Part shown: positions 1 through 12,088 of the stretch, piece by piece | How the letters are laid out: the number at the start of each line of letters is the position of its first letter | How positions within the stretch are numbered: position 1 is the stretch's first letter | DNA from: Axinella damicornis | Lineage: Eukaryota > Porifera > Demospongiae > Axinellida > Axinellidae | Reading direction: 5' to 3' | Assembly: GCA_963931865.1 (NCBI GenBank) | Contig: OZ007516.1 | Coordinates: forward strand, 6,855,897 to 6,919,896 | Length of the DNA: 64,000 bases | Notes under the pieces: model-generated | The model's database searches: none | Seen by the model: the letters and a program-made list of their open reading frames with translations, nothing else | What the model was told of the DNA's origin: nothing | Program-made: the position numbers and the translations under genes

Positions 1-3000
1 GTGAACCTGTGTGATGAGGACATGGAATTGGTGGTCAGGGTGACCAGGGAGCTGAAGGGCTTCATTGAATGCCTGGAGGGCATCAGGTAGTTGATGAGTG
101 CAGTTGAGTACAGTTAGGTGATGGAGGGCACAGTCTCTGGTACACTGGTAATGAGCAGAGAAGCCGTGGGCCTCGATTACCAAGTTTTGACCATGACGGA
201 ATAATTTCTATCTGGGACTGCCTCATTTGTTGTATGAATTTTGATTTGAACAGCTCTGTAGCTCTGTAACTTGCTCATCTTCTCGCGTGTTTCGAATTCT
301 CAGAACTCTTGAGTCACATTCTGGTTAGTGGGTGTGGTAAACTGGGTTACCGCAAATCCGCAATAGTTTTCTCTACCAAAATATGTTTTCAAACAATTAG
401 TTGTGAACGTTTTCTCCTGCGAAAGAAACCCACTATACGGTATTCATTACGTCTGGTAATAATTGTCTTCCAATTCAGGATTCGTGATGGATTGAAACAT
501 ATCCTTTCCATTTCACGCTTGTGCAATGGCCATATTCAGGCCTGCAAGCCATGGAAGCTGGTGAAGGGAGGTCCTCAAGAAATGTAAGTGTGATTTTCTG
601 CTGCAGATCCAACTCTATGTACTTATTGCCATAATTAATCAGTGGTTGTGAGCATTGCACTCCTGGTAGGGGAACGTGTTCCGCACCGTCAAGGTTGCCA
701 TCGTGCACCGACTCATGCGTGTAATAATGTGCTGAAACATTTAAGTGGTGGAGTTAATTATGAGTGCTTTTGTCTTCCTGTTGGCCGCCATTGCTCACTT
801 TGACCTGAGGTTGTACAGTGCTCATTGCCCAGTCACAAGTTATGTACATGCATTGAACTGCTCCATGTCCTGCACGTGCATGCTCTTGCTCAGGCTCGTC
901 CCCGGGTGTCCTATATGTCAGTCCAGCATTGGCAAGGCTACATAAACGGTAAAATCATCGATTTGGGCTGTTCGTCAAGGAGAATGCCATGTAGTTCTAG
1001 TGCCTTGACAACTTCTCAAACAACTGGGAAGGAAAGAGATGGCTTAAAAATTGGTCAAATCATGAACACCAGCATCTGCTCTGCTAGCGCTGGGGTAGCA
1101 CTTGTTGTTGCACTGGAAGTCAAGGACTTGGTTAACCTCTCTCCAGTTTCCAAGCCCTGTGAGTTTGCCAGTGTCTTTCTTGAAACTTAGCCACTTCATG
1201 CCTTCGTTTCATCCATTGACCGGGCAAATTGTTAGTCCTTCACATCATCAAACCGAATCAATCTCTTCAGCTGATGAATTACCTCCATTTGCACTCCAAC
1301 CTCCATGGTTACCCTGTGGGTATATGCCCTCAACGTTTTGCTCCAAAGGAAGTCCTGTCAGGCCACTCTCTCTCTCTCACTGCACGTTACACAGACGAGG
1401 ATGTGTACCTCAAAATCAGTGCAAAACGAATCAGAAGTGGGTGCCACCTCTGCCCTTCTTTTCTTCAGCGAGCTGAAGTGCTTTTGTTGCTCCCAAAGAG
1501 ATTCGCTGGATGGAGCATTCCTTGAAAACCTTCCACCTTGTGGGCTACACCACTGAAAATGGAAGAGATATCTGACTCATCTTCCTCCGTAAGATGAACC
1601 CCTTTCTCAGGTCGTGAAATTTCTCTGACAGCCTTTTGTTGCGCTTCCGCTCGGTTATTTTCGCCATCTCAAGATTGTGGAACCGTTCATCCTTCTCAGC
1701 ACTTGAAAGGAATTGGTAATTTGTGTGACTGTCATGGCTCACTCAATTTGAAGATTTACTATCCTGGCTGCACATAACAAAGTACAAGTACAAGTGCAGG
1801 TGCAGGACAACAACTTGATGGTCCAACAATTGCAACATTCTTTCATAGTCTAGGTCCCATTTATTCAAGCAAACTTTACATGCGAATTTTGTACAGCTTC
1901 CAGTGCTTGTGTGCCTTTACTTGAGTGGGGATCCCATAGCTGACCGGCATATTCGAGGTGAGGCCGTATACAGGTCAGGTAGATACAGAGCAAATGGAGT
2001 AAAATGATAATCATAATGCTACAGAAAGAGGACATAGTAAAAACAGTTACAAGACAACAGAAGAGAACAAAGCAAAGACATATACAAGAGTAAAATAATA
2101 TTACAAAACAACTCGTAGGTATTTAAAAGTAGCTTGCGTGCGTACAGTAGCAAGGCTGCATTCATTGTTAAGTGTCCAAAAGCGTGTACTACTGGGAGGA
2201 AGGTGGTCTCGGCAGTCAGATTCAGGTCATAGTACACAGTCTCCAGATCGGACGTGTCTGGGATAACACTTGTGGACAAGATGAGGAGGCAAATTGGTCC
2301 AAATTTTCACAACGTTAGGGAGGAAAGAGTGAAGATGGGCTGAGGTTTTTGTGCCAGGGCGGTGCAGTGCCTGCCATACAGTGGTGGAGCCTGGGAGAAG
2401 GGTGGGGATGAGGAGCAAACACTGAGGCTGGTATGATTGACCCTTCTCCTTCTCCCTTCATTGCTCCGCTGAATTTCATGAAGTCCTTTTTCTTCTTGTC
2501 ACTTCTTGTCACTTCTTGTCCCAGTTCCACAGAGGGTCCAGCTTTAGTTTACAATACACTGAGTGTGCCCTCCCTGACGAAACTTGCAGCAAGTTATTGC
2601 TGATGACAGCACTGGTCACCTTGGCAACATCTTGTACATCGGATCGAGTTGAGTGGGCATGCATACCAATTGCAACTTCAGACTCTTTGTCAATTTTCTG
2701 CAGCTTGCCTGTAGCATGCTTACAGAGTGCTGCCTCAGTCAAATTTGACCCCATACGTGCTATAGTGCCCTTCCGATTTCAGTGTGGGTTTTCCAAAGTG
2801 ATAAAATGGACCATAAATACAGCAAGACATGAGACACAGTTTCCTTAGGGCCATGGTCACGACAGTCGGATTTCATCTTCTGCATAGTGCTAGGCCAAGT
2901 GGGGTGAAATGGGGCTCGCGTTTTAGAGTTTCCATGCGCTAATGCTTTGGGAACACAGCCTTTCGGAAAGCGGTATGAAGCCAGGCACAAACGGTGAGAG

Positions 3001-6000
3001 TCACCCAATGAATCTGTAAGGAATATCATATGACGCAATGCATCGTTTGGCTTTATTCCAAAACAGTAAATTACTAAAATTAATACAGTAAATTCTGTCA
3101 ATAATTTAGTCAAACGAGTGATGCAGAAGTGTTTTAAATTCAATCTCATCAAGACTTTTCGCAAGTTGTACCAATTGCACAAAAATACTCAATTTTTCGT
3201 CTGTGGAGGAGTGGAAGTAAAGTTTATATAATTATGTGTCAACAAATTACAACATTGATAAGTAAAAAGAACGCAATTATTGTTCACATGCAGCTTTTTA
3301 GGTCCTTAACTACTTTTATTGGTAGTCTTGGCTGCTGTGATGGCCGTCTCTGTGACATCAGTATCATAGCTAACAACCCAACACTCATAACGGAGGAGAA
3401 GGAAGGGGGAGACATATGCCCGAGTGCATTTATCTCCCTTGCGGCATACTTGATGGGGCTTCGATCGGGAATGGAGGTTGCAAAGTGTGTAGCATGTTAG
3501 TGCAGGGGGAACTGCTTGTGATGGCCGATGCTGCTCAAGGAGCTGCTGTGGCATTGACATTACTCAGCCATCACAGCAGCTCTTTATGAATGGCACTCCA
3601 CCGGTATATAAATAACATTGACGGCCATCACAGCAGCTCTCTAGGAATGGCACTCCACCGGTATATAAATAACATTGACATTACTCGGCCATCACAGCAG
3701 CTCTCTAGGAATGGCGCTCCACCGGTATATAAACAACATTGACGGCCATCACAGCAGCTCTCTAGGAATGGCACTCCACCGGTATATAAACAACATTGAC
3801 GGCCATCACAGCAGCTCTCTAGGAATGGCACTCCACCAGTATGTAATTACACTCCTGGTAGGGGACAAATTGTGCCGCGTAAATAATATAATTAATTAAT
3901 TAATGTTTGAGCACTTAGGATTGGCCTACAGAGATTCTGACTACACCGCCGTGATCGCTATCATGTACTGACCTGAACGTAAAAGTTGGTGCTGAAACTC
4001 ACCGTGGTGGTGGAGATATGAGTGCTTTTGTCTCGCCGTTGGTCGCCGTTGCTTGTGCGCTCCATCGACTTCCGGTGACAGTACCATTCGTAGGAAAGCC
4101 ACACGAAGATTCTGACCACACGGCCGTGATCGCTGTCGTTCACTGATGCTTACATGCCGAAACTCACAGTGCACGGTTGTCTGTCTTCCTTTTGGCCGCC
4201 ATTGCTAGCGATCAACTGAGCGTGGTTGCCACGTGGCATGTGCGTTAATTGGAATGAGTTGCGATACCTAGCTTGTGCTACCTGCGAGTTGCAACCGGTT
4301 GCAACGGCTGCTACCAGGAGTGCTGTTGCCCCTCGATAACATTGACAATAAATAATACCGGTATAATAATGATAAATATATAAGTATCAACATAGCACAA
4401 AGCTATATCGGAAAATATCACGAGTTTGTTGCTGTAGTATTGTTACGAGTGCGAAGCACGAGTAACAATGCCGAAGGCGACAAATGAGTGATATGTTTTC
4501 GGTATAGCTTGGTACTATGGTGATACTGAGTTTATCATACAAACCTGGAATTTCATTGCACGTTCCTCTACCAATGAACGTAGCGAATGCGTGTTACCAT
4601 AGCTTGCTTGGTGACAAATATTTTCTTTTCTGGTTGCCAACCCTTCGCGTTAGTAATGTCAAGCTACAAACGCTTGGGCGAGAAGGCCTGCGTCCCAAGG
4701 CGGAGCCATGCTGATATATCGATAAGCTGTATGGTCGGTCCATGCCGATAACTGGCAGTTAACTGGCAGATACGGGATGCCCGAGTATACGAACGAGTTC
4801 AACCTTGACTTCTGGAAGTATCGAGACGTAAGTCAGCCCTCTTCAGGACCCCAAAAGGTAGTCAGTTAGCTTCGTTCCAAGTCCCACACCCAGCTTTTCG
4901 GAAGGAAATGTACCAGGCCCTCCCCGCTTTACAGTACTGTAAGTGACGAAAAGCTGGGCGATGGCCTGGGAACGAGGCTAGTAGTCGGTACCAGTGACAC
5001 GAAACTATCACAGATTTGCTGTAGCGCACCTGACGTAAATTGCTGTACATAATACGGATTTCTCGCGTGACCTATGGGATTTTTCACGTGACCTACAGTA
5101 AAAACTGCTGGTTTTTATCATACACCTACATTTCAATAATGTGATGGCCGTTTCCTTTTTTTTCTGCTGTGATGGCCGATTGCTGTTCATAATGAGCTGT
5201 TTGACCTCCTTGTGCTTCCACAAGAAGTTGAGCACTATATCCTTCTGTCCAAAGAACAGTTTGTCGGCCGGTCCTTCTCTTCGACTGTCTCCCTGTTGTA
5301 GAGTAACTTCCCTCCCACCATTGAATGTGGACCTTGTTCTTGGTCACTCCTTCAACTTGACCAATGAGAGGCCGACTCCTCCATGCAGCATGGACGAAAG
5401 CCACTAACTCTTTGTGCTTCAACATCTTGTTGACATGCTCATTGTACAGGTCACAGGGGATGTTGTGACCCAGATACCCTCTTGTATTAACGAATCGATC
5501 CCAGTGGATCTAGTGTGCTGGCTGCGGGACAGAACAGTCATAACTTGAAATTGGAGCCGCAGTGCTTCAGGTGCATACTTCGTATGGTTTTTGGTCTTGA
5601 AATGGGGTAGAAAGAGGTGCCAACAATGCATGCGTGCACAGGGCAATGAATATTCCTTGCAGCTCACCTTCAGGTAGTATGGTGGTGGTTGTGGCGGCTT
5701 CGAAACCCTGCTCTCCTCTGCCTGGCCTCACAGTCTCTGGTGTTGTTTACTAGCCACAGATTTACTTCGAATTCCACACCTCAAACTAAATACGTCACAC
5801 AGTGTGCATAATGACACATTGTATATACGGATTGATGTACTCCAGATGTATGTATGCCTGTCCTGTGTACCGCCTGTCCAATGTTGCTGTTGTTTCTTCC
5901 TTCAGTGACCATGCTGGGAGTTTGTTGGCACTGTGTACAAACGTCGTGTGCCTCCTGTCGGTGATGCTGCAACCGTACATGCCTTCCATCAGCCAGAAGA

Positions 6001-9000
6001 TCCAGGAGCAGCTGCAGGTATGTAGTTGCCTTAATCTGGTTGCAGAAAGTGTGGCATCCCTATGCGGAGTTTTAGCATTGTCAGTGAAAAAAGGCACCCT
6101 TTCTTGTTACTTGTTGTTCCCATTTCTTTTACACTAACTCCAATTCTCACAGTTTCTTCTAGCCTAATCCTGTATGGGTTTGCTTGTATGTGGTCAATGG
6201 TCAATGGTACATGGCCAAAAAGGCCAAAAAATCTTTATCAATGCTAGTACATACCGTACGTAGTCTCCCGTTAATACACCCCCATTTACACTACATCCAG
6301 CCTAAAGCCGGGAGGGGGCTTGAATTTGAATATGCAATTTATTTTGACTATAATTATGCCCCCCACAAATGTTTTTTCACAAGTGCTGTATCCAAAGTTT
6401 GTCATTACATAAACAACACAGTAACAAAAGTACTAAGCTACATGAAACAGCTGTTACAAAGCTCCAGTACGAGTACTGTCAGTCCAATCGCCAACGTACC
6501 GGAAATCCATTCACGCCTGTACAAATTTATTTACAACGCACGTATGCGTAACGCGGAACATTTCCGGAAGTATGCGGTATAGCTTAATCTGAAGTGATGA
6601 AGTAATCGCACAAAAACGGTTATAACTTTGGATGTGGTGTAGTGAGTTTAATACTTTTTGGTATGCAAGCTCAGCTACAGCAGCTCTACGCACCAATGCA
6701 TGTACAAAGTTTGTAGCTTACTCAGAACGAGAGATATGACCTGACAACTGGATTTGAGTGAAAATGAGCACCATCTTCACAAAAATTGGTGCCGTTTGCT
6801 GTAACCAACTCCTGGACAGCTATTGCAGGTATTTTGTTCAAGAAATATGAATGCTATAGTTAGGATTTACATCAGTTTCCGTGTTCCAGCAATGCAAATG
6901 GTATAAACAGTCCGCATAATTTAATACATGCGGGAATGAGAAAATGCATAGTCTCCGGCATTAACATAGCTACTGCATGACAGAGAACTCTACATAGAGG
7001 CTCTGAAGTATGTTCCTGAGTCAGCAGATGGTACAGAGCACTTCACACTTCGAGATGAAAGTATAAAGTGAGAGTCAGCAGATACTATTCTGGTTGACTG
7101 CTAACAGCGTCCAAAGTTCAACCTGGCCAGTGTAGCTCCTGCTCACTGCTCTGCAAGAAGAGTAATCCACGGTACACACATCCTATAGCAGTGGAGAGGG
7201 AAGGGTACACACTGATTAAACACTGAATGCATTAGGACACTATGTGCAAAACAGCTTGGGAGAAATGAATCGAACCCACAATGGGATACCAAAGCCGATC
7301 AAAGCTAGCACCAAATGCAATATTAAGAGTTGCGCGAACATCCAGTGTACAGTAAAACCACAGTACACAGGCTCCAGGAGATGCTCAATAAGAAGGTTAT
7401 AGCATTTGATGCAGAGCCAGGGTTACCATAGGGCATAGCATTCCCAATATTGGGTTGTGAATACTGATCATTACAAAACGCTGTGTACTGACACCATAGA
7501 GAGGGTTTGTTGTCACATGAATCCACAATGGAATTGAGAAGGCTGATTGTCAGTGGTAAGGGAGGTACCAGTAAACACTGTAGAAAGCATAGCCTGATAG
7601 GCACAATTGGTTCTAAGTGGCTACATGTGGCTAAATGGTTGCAGATGCAAGACAGGATGCAGTGCAGCCATTAGTTGTGGCTATAAAAAGACACTGAGCA
7701 CCTGGATGCCACAGCATTATTTGTACCATTCCATGTGAGAGTGACAGACGGCTATAAACAGACACTGAGCACCTGGATGCCATGCACAGCATTATTTGTA
7801 CCGTTGGGACTCACCTTCCATATGAGAGTGACAGATCTCGAAGTAAACAATATTATAATACAGCAGGAGCACCGGACCAGCAGAAGACGATGATATTAAG
7901 ACTGGATGAGAGATGGCGAAGAGCTAGAGGAGGTCATAGAGCATGAATCTGGTGATAATAGTGACTATGAATGCTTATGTGTATCCACATGTGCATGCTT
8001 AATCATACTGTATTGAGAGATCATCCGGATCAGGGTTATAAAAGCTGGTGCCATTTCTAGTAACCTTCATCCACAAACTTAAAACTTACCCTGCTAGTTC
8101 AGTATACCCATAGCTAACTGCTATTAGCCCTAACAGCCGTGTTCCAGCCCCTAGGAAGAAGATATACCCTTGAACACCACTTTTGACCTTACAAAAAAGG
8201 TCAACATGAGCACACTAAATCGCTAATTCCCTTTATGCTCGCCGTCTTCGACCAAGATTAGATAGCTATTATCACAACCATACTCCTACTTACCTCGAAA
8301 CAGTGTAGCCCGACCCTTCGCCATCTTCGAGGAGAGAAATAACATCGCTAGAACTGCACGGTGTAGAAAACGCCATTTTTGGACAGGAAGTGGCCGTGCG
8401 CTGTAATTAAATTCCCGGAAGTTTGTACGTTGGCGATTGGACTGCTGTCCATGCTCATTGTGTTTAAGCTGCGTGGTCTCACTACATTGGAGAAGAGCTG
8501 CCAGTTCAACGCTCGGTCCTTAATAACTTTAACAACAACTTTGCTGTAGCATCCTCAAGAACAGCTGTCGATCATTTACCACAGGAAATTTCCAGAGTCT
8601 GACAGTAGAAGGTCTGAAGCTGAACACCATGTACGTACCTACATCTTCAGGGGGAAACAAAACACCTTGGCAGACTCATAATCCTGTTTGCTAAACTAAA
8701 AGCATGAAACTACCTCAAACCCCTTCAAAAGTGACAAAACTTGCTACTGAATACTCATCTTCATTTACTGAGCTAGCTTAGCTTAGATATTCCAGAAGAT
8801 GCTCACCAAGGGGTGTTAAAACGAGTCAAACTACCCTATGCAAGAACTTGGGCAGTAAAAAGTGGGGGAGGGCGTATTTCAAAGGGAGGTGGCTACGGTT
8901 GTTTATCCTACAGTACTGATCATTTGTATTGCCAATCAAATGTTGCCTTGTACCTCACCTCCCTGACAGGCACCACCTACCTGCAATGTTCTCGTGGACA

Positions 9001-12000
9001 AGTTTGTCCCACACATCCTCCCAGGACACAAAATTGGAAAGGTACTGTATGGTTTTAGAGTGGAAAGTACTCACTGCACTCTTGCAGAGGAGTGTCTATG
9101 GGTGATGCACCTTACATGTTTACCATAGAGGGTGGGCATTCTTGAAGCTTTTCTAGTGCCTCATTCGATAGACGACACAACGCATACACCGGTTCCCAGA
9201 CTCACTGGCCGTATTTCTAATTCAGGGATGAGAATTATGTTTTGGATCTCTCATGCGTACCAAATGAATAAATAAAATGGCGTCCCAAGTGAAGCCATAG
9301 TTCTGGATGGGTAGTCACAATTTGTTTGGGTATGTGATTATAATATATAGCGTGTCCGCAATATCATTACTTGAAAGTTGCTGTAGCTAAACTAGTTCAT
9401 ACAACACTTACCCTGCACAGTCTAAGATCCATACTGCATGCAGTCCCTGCAGATGGACGCGTGTCGGTAAGAACGCATGCCAGAGCCAGAGCCCGTGTAC
9501 GCTTGTATTTTTATTTGCTGACGGACCATCGTTTAATAAGACAGAGCTGGAGATGCATAGAATAAAAGTGCTTTGGTCGCTATCAGGTATGCAGATGCAG
9601 GTTTTATTTTGGATTGCAATGTTATTGTCGGGTTTTTAACCATGTAGATCGTGCGATTTCAATTTTTTCAGGGACGACTGATAGACAGACAGACAGACAG
9701 ATGACTGACAGACGGACAAACCGCTTAACCCTGCTTCACGCATGCACGTGCAGGGTAACTACATGCATATCTCTAACACCCACGAACAGTTTGACTGCTG
9801 CACGATGATGATTTTAATATTGATTCTGTCACTGTAGCCATACCCATTGTTCTCGAAGATTGAGGACAGCACAGCCCAAACTCTAAAGGCACGGTTTTCA
9901 GGGAAGCAGAAGACTAAGCAAGAGGTGAGGGGTACCCTGCATGAGCAACTAAACAAGAGGTGAGGGGTACCCTGCATGAGCAACTGAACAAGAGGTGAGG
10001 GGTACCCTTCATGAGCAACTAAACAAGAGGTGAGGGGTACCCTGCATGAGCAACTAAACAAGAGGTGAGGGGTACCCTGCATGAGCAACTGAACAAGAGG
10101 TGAGGGGTACCCTGCATGAGCAACTAAACAAGAGGTGAGCTGCATGAGCAACTGAACAAGAGGTGAAGGGTACCCTGCATGAGCAACTAGACAAGAGGTG
10201 GGGGGTACCCTGCATGAGCAACTAAACAAGAGGTGAGGGGTACGTACCCTTCATGAGCAACTAGACAAGAGGTGAGGTGTACCCTGCATGAGCAACTGAA
10301 CAAGAGGTGAGGGGTACCCTGCATGAGCAACTGAACAAGAGGTGAGGGGTACCCTGCATGAGCAACTAAACAAGAGGTGAGGGGTACCCTGCATGAGCAA
10401 CTGAACAAGAGGTGAGGGGTACCCTGCATGAGCAACTAGACAAGAGGTGAGGGGTACCCTGCATGAGCAACTAAACAAGAGGTGAGGGGTACCCTGCATG
10501 AGCAACTAGACAAGAGGTGAGGGGTACCCTTCATGAGCAACTAGACAAGAGGTGAGGGGTACCCTGCATGAGCAACTAGACAAGAGGTGAGGGGTACCCT
10601 GCATGAGCAACTGAACCAGAGGTGAGGGGTACCCTGCATGAGCAACTGAACAAGAGGTGAGGGGTACCCTGCATGAGCAACTGAACAAGAGGTGAGGGGT
10701 ACCCTGCATGAGCAACTAGACAAGAGGTGAGGGGTACCCTGCATGAGCAACTAAACAAGAGGTGAGGGGTACCCTGCATGAGCAACTAGACAAGAGGTGA
10801 GGGGTACCCTTCATGAGCAACTAGACAAGAGGTGAGGGGTACCCTTCATGAGCAACTAGACAAGAGGTGAGGGGTACCCTTCATGAGCAACTAGACAAGA
10901 GGTGAGGGGTACCCTGCATGAGCAACTAGACAAGAGGTGAGGGGTACCCTGCATGAGCAACTTGAACGCAAGGCCAGTGTTTACAGGGGATACAGCGATT
11001 AGTTTGTGTGACTGGTGATGTACAGGTCTATTAGTGTGTAGTATAAGTATGCCATGCACCTGCCGGCGCCCCATGCCTCCCTATGTATCCAGCCAATCCA
11101 GCTACCGTAGATAGGGAAAATTCTGTTGTTTTTGTAGTTGCCCTCAACCATGAAGATTTAACGCACGAAATGTATTTGCAATGGATATTAATAATTTTTA
11201 CGGTCAGCCACGTGTAAACTAGTACTGAATTCACCTGTGCTGCGCTCACGGTCCTTCTGCGATTCTTCAAGCCTGCAGATGGACTCCCCGATCCCAAAAG
11301 ATCTCTGTCGCTCTCCGTTCCTTCGTGAGGTATTGCCTCAGCGAATCAGGAGGTGGTCGAATCGACAAGGGGGCCGAAGCGGAAGGGAAGAAGTGCGGGC
11401 CGTACAGGAGATAGCTAGCTACAGCCCAGAAGTAGTAGCAGCTCATTCGTTCCTTTCCATTCTTGACACAATGATCGTATTTTGTTGATGAGCTATACGA
11501 AAATTTAACGCCACGACAACTTTACACACGAGATACTTTATACATGAAAATTTCCCAATCTGCGGTATTGTCAGTTTGAAAGCTTGTCTGGTCTGAAAAT
11601 TTATCAGGGTGTTGCTGGCGAGTTACAGTCATGCACCGACATGCGGTACCATAAGAGAGCAAATAGTACTATCCCATACTATTGTTGATTCTCCTTCATG
11701 TATTATTCTGTTGTTAGTACCGTAGTCTCCCACTAATACGCCCCCTTTGAAAATACGCCCTCCCCCCTCTTTACTACCAAAGTTCCTGCACGGGGTAGTT
11801 TGACTCGTTATAACGCCCCCTGGTGAGTGTTGTGTGGTATAGACAGCATAAGGTTTAGCATCATCATCTGTATAGATACATTGTACGCATGTGGTTTTGT
11901 CATAGTGTGGATACCAGGTGCTCTTTCCCCGTCTGACGCGCATCGGTTTGAGATGATAAGTGTATAATTGTATCCTCTATCTTAAGGCCGGACTAAAATC

Positions 12001-12088
12001 AACTGGTGATGTTCCAAAAGAGAAGGCACGCAAGCCGGGTGTGGCACCATCAGCTCAGCAAGAGGAAAGGAAGAAGACCAAGAAATGA
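1..12088 (+). CDS. MARS1: Methionine--tRNA ligase, cytoplasmic (C-terminal exons; 5' part lies outside the window)
   Basis: Charges initiator and elongator tRNA-Met with methionine in the cytosol. Only the anticodon-binding domain and tail are present. Exons read as 1-86, 479-583, 5906-6017, 8970-9041, 9838-9924 and 11987-12088 (stop TGA 12086-12088); all have GT-AG borders and compatible phases. Recognisable family blocks are RIRDGLKHILSISR, the motif LLSVMLQPYMPSISQ, LPGHKIGK, and PLFSKIEDSTAQTLKARFSG. The protein ends in a short Lys-rich tail (..EERKKTKK). I see no WHEP domain exon between 9924 and 11987, whereas vertebrate MARS1 has one. Introns are very large (5.3 kb and 3.0 kb) compared with neighbouring genes and are filled with repeats. 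The exon at 9838-9924 ends directly on a 35-bp minisatellite that contains copies of its own splice donor. Identity is confident; loss of the WHEP domain is inferred from absence. Confidence 0.93.
658..900. repeat. Copy of the CACTCCTGGTAGGGGA interspersed repeat
   Basis: Begins with CACTCCTGGTAGGGGA and contains the same internal words (ATTATGAGTGCTTTTGTC, GGCCGCCATTGCTCACTT) as the fuller copies near 3850 and 14247. It lies in MARS1 intron 2. The right end is not clear. Confidence 0.6.
1785..2420 (-). pseudogene. Relics of a non-LTR retrotransposon reverse transcriptase (C-terminal fragments)
   Basis: On the minus strand, about 1990-1790 reads IRPHLEYAGQLWDPHSS, then after a frameshift CKVCLNKWDLDYERMLQLL. 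This is the familiar region after the catalytic core of LINE ORF2 proteins. A second piece at about 2340-2240 reads LPNVVKIWTNLPPHL, matching the extreme ORF2 C-terminus. The pieces are in reversed order relative to a normal ORF2, so they come from two fragments or a rearranged copy. They are frameshifted and non-functional, and sit in MARS1 intron 2. Confidence 0.75.
3566..3842. repeat. Tandem repeat, about 57-bp unit, with a TATA-like word in each unit
   Basis: About five units built on GGCCATCACAGCAGCTCTCT, then a GGCACTCCACCGGTATATAA segment and ACATTGAC. Some junctions carry an extra ATTACTC. The same GCTGTGATGGCCG word recurs alone at about 3335 and 5165. It immediately precedes a CACTCCTGGTAG element. 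Open reading frames across it (for example MALHRYINN repeated) are products of the repeat. Confidence 0.85.
3850..4322. mobile_element. Nonautonomous inverted-repeat element, CACTCCTGGTAG ends
   Basis: Starts CACTCCTGGTAGGGGACAAA and ends CTACCAGGAGTG, so the termini are inverted repeats of at least 12 bp. The interior shares long blocks with the element at 14247-14868 in the opposite orientation, for example the AGATTCTGACCACACGGCCG region. No ORF of its own is convincing. It lies in MARS1 intron 2. Confidence 0.8.
4867..4980. mobile_element. Foldback MITE (TAGCTTCGTTCCAAG...CTGGGAACGAGGCTA)
   Basis: Terminal inverted repeats with an inner second pair (CCCAGCTTTTCG / CGAAAAGCTGGG). Same family as the many AGCCTCGTTCCCAGG copies in this window. 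Confidence 0.75.
6480..8454. mobile_element. Candidate 2-kb DNA-transposon-like insertion in MARS1 intron 3
   Basis: CAGTCCAATCGCCAACGTAC at the left end is repeated in inverse orientation at about 8425-8454 (GTACGTTGGCGATTGGACTG), giving terminal repeats of roughly 20-25 bp with TTCCGG nearby at both ends. The interior holds no transposase-like ORF. It includes a roughly 70-bp direct duplication at about 7675-7830 (AGACACTGAGCACCTGGATG). The element boundaries are inferred only from the inverted repeats. Confidence 0.5.
8805..8890. repeat. Repeat fragment with AATACGCCC-type ends
   Basis: GAGTCAAACTACCC followed by GAGGGCGTATTTCAAAGGGA. The same words occur in inverse orientation at about 11718-11825, and a related piece lies at about 6255-6340 (AGTCTCCCGTTAATACACCC). 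It is a dispersed repeat shared among MARS1 introns. Confidence 0.5.
9915..10961. repeat. 35-bp minisatellite containing copies of the MARS1 splice donor
   Basis: About 30 head-to-tail units of CAACTAAACAAGAGGTGAGG plus GGTACCCTGCATGAG, with a few single-base variants (AAC/GAC, CTG/CTT) and one shortened unit near 10137. The exon ends ..AAGCAAGAG|GTGAGGGGTACC, and every unit carries ACAAGAGGTGAGG, so each unit looks like a donor site. Because 35 is not a multiple of 3, splicing at a downstream copy shifts frame, and reading through the first copies meets TGA. Minus-strand ORFs across the array are artefacts. Confidence 0.95.
11718..11830. repeat. Repeat fragment, inverse copy of the 8805-8890 repeat
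   Basis: GTAGTCTCCCACTAATACGC, then a CCCTCCCCCCTCTTTACTAC block, then GGGGTAGTTTGACTCG. It lies in the last MARS1 intron, about 160 bp before the terminal exon. Confidence 0.5.

Noticed and set aside
3628..3899. Cys-rich and His/Tyr repeat ORFs on both strands
   Set aside because: Products of the 57-bp tandem repeat, with no initiation context or homology.
9915..10961. CRISPR-like array
   Set aside because: The repeats are directly contiguous 35-bp units without unique spacers and lie in an animal intron.
9759..11074. Six overlapping minus-strand ORFs with repeated GTPHLLFSCSCRV
   Set aside because: They are translations of the 35-bp minisatellite, whose three-unit period (105 bp) keeps any frame open.
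11237..11488. 83-codon plus-strand ORF with FLREVLPQRIRRWSNRQGG
   Set aside because: Briefly considered as a MARS1 exon, but the true exon is 9838-9924 with matching phase; this ORF has no supported splice context and also reads plausibly on the other strand.
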